NCBI GenBank assembly: GCA_966128725.1
Contig: CBHYLN010000189.1
Span: 1-8,460 of the forward strand
Source of the DNA: JAFDZV01 sp966128725
Lineage (GTDB): Bacteria; Bacteroidota; Ignavibacteria; OLB7
Reading direction: 5' to 3'
DNA: 8,460 nucleotides
Positions within the stretch are counted from its first letter, which is position 1. Each line of letters starts with the position of its first letter. Made by a program: the position numbers and the translations under genes. Shown piece after piece: positions 1 to 6,692 of the stretch. The notes beneath the pieces were generated by a model. That model worked only from the letters and a program-made list of their open reading frames with translations. It was not told the DNA's origin and made no database searches.

Positions 1-20
1 CAATCGTGGCAACGTTGAAG

Positions 21-2693
21 TCAGGGGCAGCGCAACAACTGACGAAGGCGCTCGGGTGGTTCGCAACCAAGCTCGCGACGGTAGGCGGCGGCACAGCGTT
101 CGGCAAGCGCGGGAAGCTCCGCACCACGATGCAGCCCACGCAGCGCCGCGGCTGTGATGGCATATCCCTCGTGGCCTGTGGCATCGGCGGCCAGAATGCG
201 ACGTCCGGCATCGAGCGCGGCCCCGAACCGCAGGTTGGCCACAGCATCACGGCCGACAAACTCAAGCGCTTCCAGAAGCATGTCCTTCAGCAACTCGCGC
301 TCGCTTGCCGTCCAATCGGCATACAGGTCCTCCTTCAGCAGATCATCACCGTACAGCTCGATGGCGCACTCGTATGCACGGCATCGGGGCTCGCCATGCG
401 CGGCATGGCGGGCCTGTTCGATGCAGGCACGAAAGCGGACGATGTCGATATCGGCATCGGGGCCAAGGTCGAGCACGTATGTGCGGTTGACGGCGGCAAT
501 CGTGGCCGATCGTGCATGCGGACGACGGGCGGGCTCCAGCACGCGACGCAGATGCGACACCGCATTCATGGCCAACAGCTCGGCATTGGCGCCTGCTGAA
601 CCGTTCCACAGCAACTCGATGATTTCGTCGATGGCAACCTGCCGGCGATACCGCACCAGCAGCAGCTTGAACAGATCGCGCGCCCGTTTACGGCCCCACG
701 CGGAGGGGGCAATCTCGGTATCGCCCACCCACAGGCGCAGCGATCCCAGCGCAACCACACGGTACGATGGTGCCTGGATGGTTGTGCCACAGGCGTTGTT
801 GGCCAACCGTGTGCTGGCCAGGCCAACGCGGGCGCCCACGGTTGTGTTGCCATGTTCCGAACCAACGCCCTGTGCATCGGGCCGCAGCAGTCGCAGCCGA
901 TGATCGAGCTCCTGGCTGGCAAGGGATGCCACTGCCGCAAGCTCGCTTTCGTCCAGCTTCGCGGCACGCCCTTCGGCCACACGCTGGGCGCGTTCGAACT
1001 CCGCCACGCGACGCCGAATGCGCCGGGCGGCCCCGGGAGCAATCAATTGCCGGGCAGCATTTGGGTATTGGCGGTGCGGGCGCGGTGCATGCTCGGCGTG
1101 GACGACGGCTCGGCAGGCGGCCTCCAACAACGGCAGCAGTTGAGCACAGCGTTGATGGTGTCCGTTTCGTTCGGCCACGGCGTATGCCCGCCCCAGCAGG
1201 CTCAGGGCTTCGGCCGGGCAGGCATCCCGTTCGGCAACCCCGGCCAACAATTCCAGAATGCAACTTTCAAGCTCAAGCGAACCGGTTCGTTGCGCAAGCT
1301 CCAATGCTCGGTGAAGATGCGAACGGGCCTGGCCCAGATCCCCCTGTTGCAGATGAAGCCGGCCCAACGCATTCAGCATGATGATCTCACCGTACCGATC
1401 GGCCATGCGCAGTGCACTGTGCAGCCCCGTCACCGCATGGATGAACGCGGCGGAGTGTTGGCCTATCCCCATGTAATGCGCCACCAGGTAATCGGTTATC
1501 AGCACTTCCAACCGGTCATCGTTGCTGGCACACGCAAGACCCAGCCCTTTTTGATGCCACTGCGCCGCTGTAGCGGCATCACCAAGCGCCTCGTACAGCT
1601 CGCCCAGATTGCACATCACAGTCGCGATTCCGTGGCTGTCGGCCAAGGTCTCGGCCAGTCTCAGCGCACGGATCTGCGCATCCAGCGCCACATCGTAGCG
1701 GCCCATCGATCGCGCACAGATGGCAATGCTGTTCAAGGAGATGCGCATGGCATGCCGGTCGCCCAACCGCTCCAATACCCGGAAGTTGCGGCGCTCGGCC
1801 CGCAGTACTTCCGGAAGGTTGCCAACGGCAATCTCCGACGAGGTGAGATTGCAGCGAATGTGCGCTATCAACGATTGGTTGCGCGTTGCCCCGGCAAGCT
1901 CCAGCGCCAGGCGATGGCATTCGGAGGCCTGCACCCACTCGCAGCAGATGAAGTGGCAGATGCCAAGCCCCATCACCGCACGGGCCTCAGCTTCGGGATG
2001 TGCCGATTCGGAGGCAATTGCCCGTGCCCGCGCAAGCAATGCTCGGGCCAGTTGGATGTCCCGTTGGTCAGCGGCGACCGCGCCCAATCCGGTAAATGCT
2101 TCGGACTCCACCCCCCGCAATCCCAGCAACGACGCCACACGCACCGCACCGATCAGCGCACGGCGCGCTTCGGCGTAATGCCGCAGGCGACGATGCGATA
2201 TGCCGGCGGTCAGCAGCGCGCAGGCCAGCTCGGGCGGGCGCTCGTGCTCGGCGAACATCGCGCAGGCCTGCTCGGCCACACGCAGCGCCGCGTGCCAACG
2301 GCCGCGAACATTCTGGGCCTGGGCAATCAGGCACAGCGCGCGCGCAACGTGGCGTGCCTCCCCAACTTCGCGCGCAAAAACAAGCGCGGCGTTGGCGGCG
2401 CGCACGGCCCCGCCGGGATCGCAGCCCAGCAACCGCTCGGCCCGTTCCAGAAGGTGTTGCAGCTTGGTGGGCATGGTTACGTCGGCAACCGTGGCAGGGC
2501 CAGCCATGGCATCGAGTAGCCGGCATTCGGCCGCGGATCGTCCGTCGGGAACGCATCGCCCATCGGGAGGAATTGGATCCATGGGCACGGGCTCACCGGG
2601 CGCATGGTCGGCACCGGCCACCTGCGGAGTGCTGGCAACAGAACGTTGTTGACATCGTGAATCGTGGTGCGAAACGTGCGAGCGCCGGCTCAT
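21..2693 (-). CDS. TPR-repeat transcriptional regulator with C-terminal SARP-type winged helix and BTAD domain
   Basis: A probable cytosolic DNA-binding regulator of 890 residues. Residues 1-74 are a poorly ordered leader. Residues 75-514 are helical TPR-type repeats with a 40-residue period. Residues 550-600 form a charged, probably coiled-coil linker. Residues 644-745 match the OmpR-like winged helix of SARP/BTAD proteins: strand VVALGSLRLWVGD, then WGRKRARDLFKLLLVRY, IIELLW, AVSHLRRVLEP and a hairpin ending in NRTYVLDLG. Residues 748-890 are the all-helical BTAD domain, ending in AAYRRELGCEPPERLRQLL. No Walker A motif is seen, so this is not a MalT/AfsR-type STAND ATPase. The usual SARP order (winged helix first) is reversed. 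The protein has 26 cysteines, many within the repeats. The start is uncertain: Met1 (2693), Met38 (2582) and Met74 (2474) all lack a Shine-Dalgarno site, and Met74 sits exactly before the first repeat. The ligand and target genes are unknown. By family analogy the TPRs sense a protein or peptide and the BTAD contacts RNA polymerase or dimerises. Confidence 0.9.
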   Translation of the reverse strand: MSRRSHVSHHDSRCQQRSVASTPQVAGADHAPGEPVPMDPIPPDGRCVPDGRSAAECRLLDAMAGPATVADVTMPTKLQHLLERAERLLGCDPGGAVRAANAALVFAREVGEARHVARALCLIAQAQNVRGRWHAALRVAEQACAMFAEHERPPELACALLTAGISHRRLRHYAEARRALIGAVRVASLLGLRGVESEAFTGLGAVAADQRDIQLARALLARARAIASESAHPEAEARAVMGLGICHFICCEWVQASECHRLALELAGATRNQSLIAHIRCNLTSSEIAVGNLPEVLRAERRNFRVLERLGDRHAMRISLNSIAICARSMGRYDVALDAQIRALRLAETLADSHGIATVMCNLGELYEALGDAATAAQWHQKGLGLACASNDDRLEVLITDYLVAHYMGIGQHSAAFIHAVTGLHSALRMADRYGEIIMLNALGRLHLQQGDLGQARSHLHRALELAQRTGSLELESCILELLAGVAERDACPAEALSLLGRAYAVAERNGHHQRCAQLLPLLEAACRAVVHAEHAPRPHRQYPNAARQLIAPGAARRIRRRVAEFERAQRVAEGRAAKLDESELAAVASLASQELDHRLRLLRPDAQGVGSEHGNTTVGARVGLASTRLANNACGTTIQAPSYRVVALGSLRLWVGDTEIAPSAWGRKRARDLFKLLLVRYRRQVAIDEIIELLWNGSAGANAELLAMNAVSHLRRVLEPARRPHARSATIAAVNRTYVLDLGPDADIDIVRFRACIEQARHAAHGEPRCRAYECAIELYGDDLLKEDLYADWTASERELLKDMLLEALEFVGRDAVANLRFGAALDAGRRILAADATGHEGYAITAAALRGLHRGAELPALAERCAAAYRRELGCEPPERLRQLLRCP
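1152..2351 (-). repeat. Ten in-register 40-residue TPR units (protein repeat, 120-bp period)
   Basis: Residues 115-514 of the TPR-BTAD regulator divide into ten units of exactly 40 residues, starting at 115, 155, 195, 235, 275, 315, 355, 395, 435 and 475, without an insertion or deletion. Each unit shows a helix A with a small residue near its middle, a short turn (for example MGRYDVAL, LGDAATAA, QGDLGQAR) and a helix B of the ALELA type. A less regular eleventh unit probably occupies 75-114. The DNA copies are diverged, so this is old protein repetition and not recent tandem duplication. Forty-residue TPRs, longer than the classic 34, are known from other signalling TPR proteins. Confidence 0.8.
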
Positions 2694-2739
2694 ACGAGTA
2701 CGTCCAGGGTGATTGAGTTCGGGGATTGTGGATCGGCAT

Positions 2740-2778
2740 CACCGTAACCGCAACAAGCCGGCGGGGGAGATTACGGTG
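2740..2778. promoter_or_regulatory. Operator-like inverted repeat upstream of the TPR-BTAD gene
   Basis: CACCGTAA (2740-2747) and TTACGGTG (2771-2778) form a perfect 8-bp inverted repeat. The half-sites are 31 bp apart, close to three helical turns. A further copy of the core ACGGTG lies at 2782-2787, in direct repeat with the one at 2773-2778 at a 9-bp period. The block lies 47 bases upstream of the longest start of the regulator gene. This is where an autoregulatory or other operator could sit, and SARP proteins usually bind short direct repeats. No convincing promoter was found beside it, so its role is inference. Confidence 0.35.
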
Positions 2779-2790
2779 CACACGGTGGTT

Positions 2791-2817
2791 GGCCGGGTTC
2801 GGGGAACACTCCCGGCC
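2791..2817 (-). terminator. GC-rich hairpin between the DUF4175-like gene and the regulator gene
   Basis: GGCCGGG (2791-2797) pairs perfectly with CCCGGCC (2811-2817). Inside the loop, TTC-GGG-GAA can extend the stem with a four-base bulge. It lies about 50 bases after the stop codon of the DUF4175-like gene and before the regulator gene. No T-run follows on either strand, so it is not a classical intrinsic terminator. It could be a non-canonical or factor-dependent terminator, an mRNA-stabilising hairpin, or chance in GC-rich DNA. Confidence 0.35.
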
Positions 2818-2869
2818 TCCCTGCTGCGCCTGCCATGCTATGTGGTGCAGGCCGCAACATGCGGCGGCA

Positions 2870-5800
2870 TCAGCGAAGCACGGGAGCGCCGGACCCACGC
2901 CCGATCTGCTCGAAGTACTTCTGGATCATGTATTCATAATCCTTGGTGTAGCCCTGCTCGCGGGTGTTCAGCAGATCGCGGCGCATGCGTTCGGCGGCAT
3001 CCGCGTCGTCGAACTTCAGGCTCCCCGGCCCTTCGCGCACAACATCCTGGCCCGGCTTCGACTCGCGCTTCTGCTCGAAATCGCGCTCGCGCTGCGAACG
3101 CGCCGCATCAAGCAACCGGCTCAGGATACGCTGCTGGCGCTGGATGGTCTCCGGCGAGATCTGGCCGGACTTCATATCGCTCAACACCTCGTCGATCTCC
3201 TTGGCGGCCCGCTCAAGGTCGCCCAACATGTTCTTGCGGGTGCCGCCCTGTTCGCGGGCTTCCTTGTTCAGTTCGTCCAGCGACTTCTTCACTTCCTCCT
3301 GCTGGCGGGCAAGACGCCCGGAGCCCTGGCCGTTCTGCCCACCCTGCTCCTGATTGCCACCATCGCCGCCTTGGCCGTCGCGACCGTTCTTCTTGCCGGC
3401 GCCGTTCTTCTGGCGCCCGTTCTCCCCTTCGCTTCCCTCACCTTCGCCCTCCTTGCCCTGGCCTTGCTGGCCACCCTGACCCTGCTGGCCGCCCTGGCCC
3501 TGCTGCTGCCCCTGGCCCTGTTGGCCCTGCCCCTGCTGTTGCCCTTGCTGCCCCTGGCCCTGTTGCTGGCCCATCGCCTGATTTATCATCTGCTGCTGTG
3601 CGGCCATCTGCTGCAGGCGCTGCTGCATCGAGCCCATTCCCATACCCATGCCGGCGCCCTGCCCGTTCCCTTCGTTCTGCATCTGGCCAATCGCCTGGCT
3701 CATCATCTTGGCGGCATTGTTCATCGAGCCCATGGCGCCGCCTTCCTGCTGCGAGGCCCCGGCGCCATCGCGCTTTTCCAGCGAGCCTGTGGCATCGGAC
3801 ATCTGCTGCATCGCGTTGCCAAGTTCGCGCCCCATCTCCGGTGTTACCGCGAAGCTCTTCTGGCCAAGGCTCATCATCTGGTTGGCAAGATTCTCCATCT
3901 GCTCGCCAAGCTGCTGCTGCTGCTCGGCAAGGTCGCGGAACTGCTGGCTGTTCGGTTGCGCATCGTCGGTCTGCCGCTTCAACTCCTCCTGGCGCTTCGA
4001 GAGCTCCAGCAGGTCCTTCAGCGACTTCTTCATCTTGTTCAGCACTTCGCGCCGGCCGTTTTCCTGCATCTGCTTTTTCACGGCCTGCATCTTCTCCTTG
4101 AAGTCGCGCGCGGCCTGCTGCGCCTGCTGGCCCTGTTGCTGGGCGTTCCGCATCTGGCCCTGCTGCATCTGCTCGCTGGCCTTCTCCATGCCCTGCCTGG
4201 GTCCATCCTGGCCAAGCATCTGTTCGGCCTGCTCCAACTCCTTCTGCGGCATGTCGCCCCCCATCTCGGCGGCCTGCTGGGTAAGCTCGGCCATTTCCTT
4301 CTCCAGCTTGCGGGCATTTTCGGCCAACTGCTGCTGGCGCTCGGCAAGCTGCTGGCGCATCGCCTGGTCGTTCGGGTCAACGGCCTCGGCGGCCTTGTTG
4401 ATGTTCTCCTGCTGGCGCTCAAGTTCATCGGCACGGCGGATCATCTCATCCACCTTCTGCTCAACCTGCATGCGCTTCAGGATGTTCATGGTGCGCTCGA
4501 TGGACTTGCGGAACTGCTCGTCGTTGAAGCGATAGTTCTTCATCGCCTCGGCAAGCTGTTCGGGCGTCATGCGCTCCATCTGCTGCTGCATCTTGCGCAT
4601 CTGCTCCAGCAGAGCGGGGTTCTTCAACTGCTCGAACAGCTTTTGCAGCTCGGTGTATTTCTGCAGCGTCTCGGGCGATATCGCCTGCGCTTCCTTCAAC
4701 TTCTCGGCAACGGTGCGCAGGTCCTCGGCAACCTTCTCCATGCGCTCGCGCATGGCTTCCTGCTGCTTCAACAGCTCCTGCACCTTCTGCTTGTTCTGCC
4801 AGTTGGCCTCCTGCTGATTCTGCGCCATCTGCTTCATCAGCTCGCGGTTCAGCCCCTCCATCTCCTTGGCGGATTCCTGCGCCTGCTTCAGCATCTTGTT
4901 CAACTCGGCGGTCGCCTGCGTCTGGATCTGCTCGGTCTTCTGAAGCACTTCATCCAGCGACGGGAATCGCACACGAACCGTATCGGTGCGCGCAACCTTC
5001 GGGCCGCCAACAACATCGTTGTCGTACACCTCAACGTACAGCTCCACCACATCCTCGGGCACCATGCTCATGCCGGTCATGTCCCAGATGTAGGGCACAT
5101 CGATCGAGAGCCCACCACCGCGCGGAATGGGGATGCCGCGCTCGGCGAATTTCTCTGCCGGCGGCGCGTAGCGGCTGAACGCCAGGCGATACATCACGCG
5201 CAGGCGCGAGAAGCCGTAATCGTCCGAGATATGAACCTGCACGGGCAGCAGCATCGTCCGGTCCACATCGGCCGAATCGCCCGGCTGCAACAGGGTTATC
5301 GCCGGCGGAGCGTCAACGCCAACGGTCATCCGGTAATGCACCGGCGCCAGGTTCACCAGCCCTTCGGCCGAGCGAAGCTCAATGTAGTATTCACCGTCGC
5401 GGGCCAGCCGGAATCCACCCCGCACCGAGGTACCCTCAACGGCCATGCGAATGCGAACGGTATCGTACTGAATCCGCACCGCTTCCGGCGAGGCTGTAAG
5501 CGCCACAGGCCTTGCAGCGGTAACCGGCACGCCGGCACGGCCGCGAGGGAACAATTGCACGATGGTTGCGGCAGCGGGCTCGATGTTGGCGGTAAGCTCA
5601 ACGTTCACCGCGGTGCCGCGCAGCCCGCGCACATCGCCAACATTGTCTGGGAGCCGCTCGGTGCCACGCCCGGTGTACGAAGGATGCGCCACGGCAACAC
5701 GCAGCAGACGGATCTCCGGACGGTCGATCACGTCGAAGCTGTGTTCGCTTGAGGCGATAGGCCCGGCATGGGCGCTGTACACCACGCGCTCGGTAACCGA

Positions 5801-6598
5801 GGGAAGATGGTAGCGAAATACGCCGGACGAATCGGCGCGCAGCTCAACCTCATCGGCGGCGGCGGAGCCAACGGCCATCCGCAAACGGACGGTGCGCGGG
5901 GCGATGCCAACGGCCCGGATGGTGATATCGGCGGAGTCACCGCGCACCAGCCGCCGGTTGCCGGGGGCAATCGAAAGCGTAAACGGAGCGGGCGCCGTGT
6001 AGACACGGTTGTAATCGGCAAGGCGCTCGACCGCGGCGCGGAAGGCGCCCGGGAACACCAGCATAAGCGCGCCGGCGGCGATCACCGAACTCAGCAGCAG
6101 AAACACGGCGCGCCGCCGATGTTCGCGGTTCACTATGGCGGTGTAATCGTGATGGCGAACCGGCTCGCCCTGGGCCAGGATGGATGCGTCGACCAGTTCG
6201 GCGGAGTACCCCAGCGCCAGCGCCGGCGAGCCCGAGGTACGGAACAACTGCAGGGTGTTCAGCAGCCGATCGCCAACCGCCGGGATTCCTCGCCCGATGC
6301 GCCCGGCCAGGGAATCATCATCCTCGGACTTCACCACGCCCGCCATACGCGCAAGCGGCGGCAACAGCAACCACAGCGCAAGCACGGCGTTCACCCCAAT
6401 CGCGGAATGGAACAGCACGCCGCGCGCCGGAACCTGAAACCCGACAAGCGCCTCAAGCGCAATCGCGAGGGTCCACGTGGCAAGCGTAACGGTGATGGTG
6501 TTGACAAGCGCGGTTTGCAGCAACACGCTCCGCTCCAGGCGGCGCACCCCCTGGATCTTCCGTGTCAGTTCCGCATATAACTCGCGTGTGCTCATCAT
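2870..6598 (-). CDS. DUF4175-like membrane-anchored coiled-coil envelope protein
   Basis: A 1242-residue protein that I assign to the DUF4175-like group of large envelope proteins; the biochemical function of that group is not established. Hydrophobic segments at about 24-50, 60-86 and 163-185 are likely membrane helices. Between the last two lies GRIGRGIPAVGDRLLNTLQL (99-118), a motif typical of these proteins. Residues 200-545 are beta-rich, look like Ig-type modules and probably lie outside the membrane. Residues 546-950 are long coiled coils rich in Gln, Met, Glu and Lys. Residues 1010-1048 contain only Gln and Gly, followed by a Gly/Glu/Asn/Gln-rich stretch to about 1095. The C-terminus is again helical and ends in YTKDYEYMIQKYFEQI (1217-1232). 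There is no cysteine in the whole protein. The start is Met1 at 6598 or Met2 at 6595, with no clear Shine-Dalgarno. A structural or scaffolding role at the envelope is the most I can infer. Confidence 0.87.
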   Translation of the reverse strand: MMSTRELYAELTRKIQGVRRLERSVLLQTALVNTITVTLATWTLAIALEALVGFQVPARGVLFHSAIGVNAVLALWLLLPPLARMAGVVKSEDDDSLAGRIGRGIPAVGDRLLNTLQLFRTSGSPALALGYSAELVDASILAQGEPVRHHDYTAIVNREHRRRAVFLLLSSVIAAGALMLVFPGAFRAAVERLADYNRVYTAPAPFTLSIAPGNRRLVRGDSADITIRAVGIAPRTVRLRMAVGSAAADEVELRADSSGVFRYHLPSVTERVVYSAHAGPIASSEHSFDVIDRPEIRLLRVAVAHPSYTGRGTERLPDNVGDVRGLRGTAVNVELTANIEPAAATIVQLFPRGRAGVPVTAARPVALTASPEAVRIQYDTVRIRMAVEGTSVRGGFRLARDGEYYIELRSAEGLVNLAPVHYRMTVGVDAPPAITLLQPGDSADVDRTMLLPVQVHISDDYGFSRLRVMYRLAFSRYAPPAEKFAERGIPIPRGGGLSIDVPYIWDMTGMSMVPEDVVELYVEVYDNDVVGGPKVARTDTVRVRFPSLDEVLQKTEQIQTQATAELNKMLKQAQESAKEMEGLNRELMKQMAQNQQEANWQNKQKVQELLKQQEAMRERMEKVAEDLRTVAEKLKEAQAISPETLQKYTELQKLFEQLKNPALLEQMRKMQQQMERMTPEQLAEAMKNYRFNDEQFRKSIERTMNILKRMQVEQKVDEMIRRADELERQQENINKAAEAVDPNDQAMRQQLAERQQQLAENARKLEKEMAELTQQAAEMGGDMPQKELEQAEQMLGQDGPRQGMEKASEQMQQGQMRNAQQQGQQAQQAARDFKEKMQAVKKQMQENGRREVLNKMKKSLKDLLELSKRQEELKRQTDDAQPNSQQFRDLAEQQQQLGEQMENLANQMMSLGQKSFAVTPEMGRELGNAMQQMSDATGSLEKRDGAGASQQEGGAMGSMNNAAKMMSQAIGQMQNEGNGQGAGMGMGMGSMQQRLQQMAAQQQMINQAMGQQQGQGQQGQQQGQGQQGQGQQQGQGGQQGQGGQQGQGKEGEGEGSEGENGRQKNGAGKKNGRDGQGGDGGNQEQGGQNGQGSGRLARQQEEVKKSLDELNKEAREQGGTRKNMLGDLERAAKEIDEVLSDMKSGQISPETIQRQQRILSRLLDAARSQRERDFEQKRESKPGQDVVREGPGSLKFDDADAAERMRRDLLNTREQGYTKDYEYMIQKYFEQIGRGSGAPVLR
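3455..3571 (-). repeat. Gln/Gly low-complexity tract (residues 1010-1048 of the DUF4175-like protein)
   Basis: These 117 bases encode 39 consecutive residues that are only glutamine or glycine, built from irregular units such as QQGQG and GGQQGQG. On the minus strand the DNA is an imperfect tandem array of GGCCAG and CAG units. Such arrays can change length by slippage in whole codons without breaking the frame. The tract separates the long coiled coil from the C-terminal helical domain, so it probably acts as a flexible or self-associating linker. Confidence 0.85.
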
Positions 6599-6601
6599 GT
6601 A

Positions 6602-6637
6602 TTGCCGGCAATTGCCATCGTATCAAGTATCGTATCA
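6602..6637. promoter_or_regulatory. Overlapping palindromes plus 9-bp direct repeat just upstream of the DUF4175-like gene
   Basis: Two perfect 10-bp palindromes overlap: TTGCCGGCAA (6602-6611) and GGCAATTGCC (6607-6616). They are followed at once by two perfect copies of ATCGTATCA (6617-6625 and 6629-6637) at a 12-bp period. Read on the minus strand, each copy contains TGATACGAT, which fits an extended -10 pattern (TGnTAnnAT). The block begins three bases upstream of the ATG at 6598. It probably holds the promoter and operator of the gene. No matching -35 or -33 element is obvious, so which part is the promoter remains open. Confidence 0.45.
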
Positions 6638-6651
6638 GCCTGTGGGGCGTA

Positions 6652-6692
6652 CCGGCGTGGCCGGATAGCGCGGCGGTTGGTCCTGCGCCGCG
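6652..6692 (-). terminator. Two tandem hairpins directly after the SRPBCC gene stop codon
   Basis: The first hairpin begins with the base after the stop codon: a perfect 7-bp stem of CGCGGCG (6669-6675) with CGCCGCG (6686-6692) and a 10-base loop. A second, CCGGC-GTG-GCCGG, occupies 6652-6664. On the minus strand no run of T follows either one, so a classical intrinsic terminator is not shown. Their place immediately after the stop codon favours a role in ending or stabilising the SRPBCC transcript, which would uncouple it from the DUF4175-like gene. Confidence 0.4.

Noticed and set aside
852..2519. A 555-codon open frame on the plus strand.
   Set aside because: It is antisense to the TPR-BTAD gene, whose repeats and winged helix are clear. 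The plus-strand product has no recognisable fold and no ribosome site.
2694..2869. A possible small gene or RNA in the gap between the DUF4175-like and regulator genes.
   Set aside because: No short frame with a ribosome site and non-shadow composition was seen. The hairpin and inverted repeat are better explained as regulatory structure.
3440..3620. A possible CRISPR-like or minisatellite array from the repeated CTGGCC/CTGCTG units.
   Set aside because: The units are 6-15 bases, irregular and without spacers. They lie in frame inside a gene and encode Gln/Gly, so they are a protein low-complexity tract.
2713..4101. A second plus-strand frame of 462 codons rich in Pro, Ser, Arg and Ala, resembling a surface repeat protein.
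   Set aside because: It is another antisense frame over the Gln/Gly-rich end of the DUF4175-like gene. Its composition follows from reading GC-rich low-complexity DNA in the wrong frame.
2726..5752. A 1008-codon open frame on the plus strand, very rich in leucine, histidine and alanine.
   Set aside because: It is antisense to the DUF4175-like gene. The abundant CAG, CTG-rich and GCC codons of the Gln-rich coiled coil read backwards as Leu/Ala/His codons and remove stops. The product is low-complexity with no domain, and it runs across the non-coding gap at 2726-2869.
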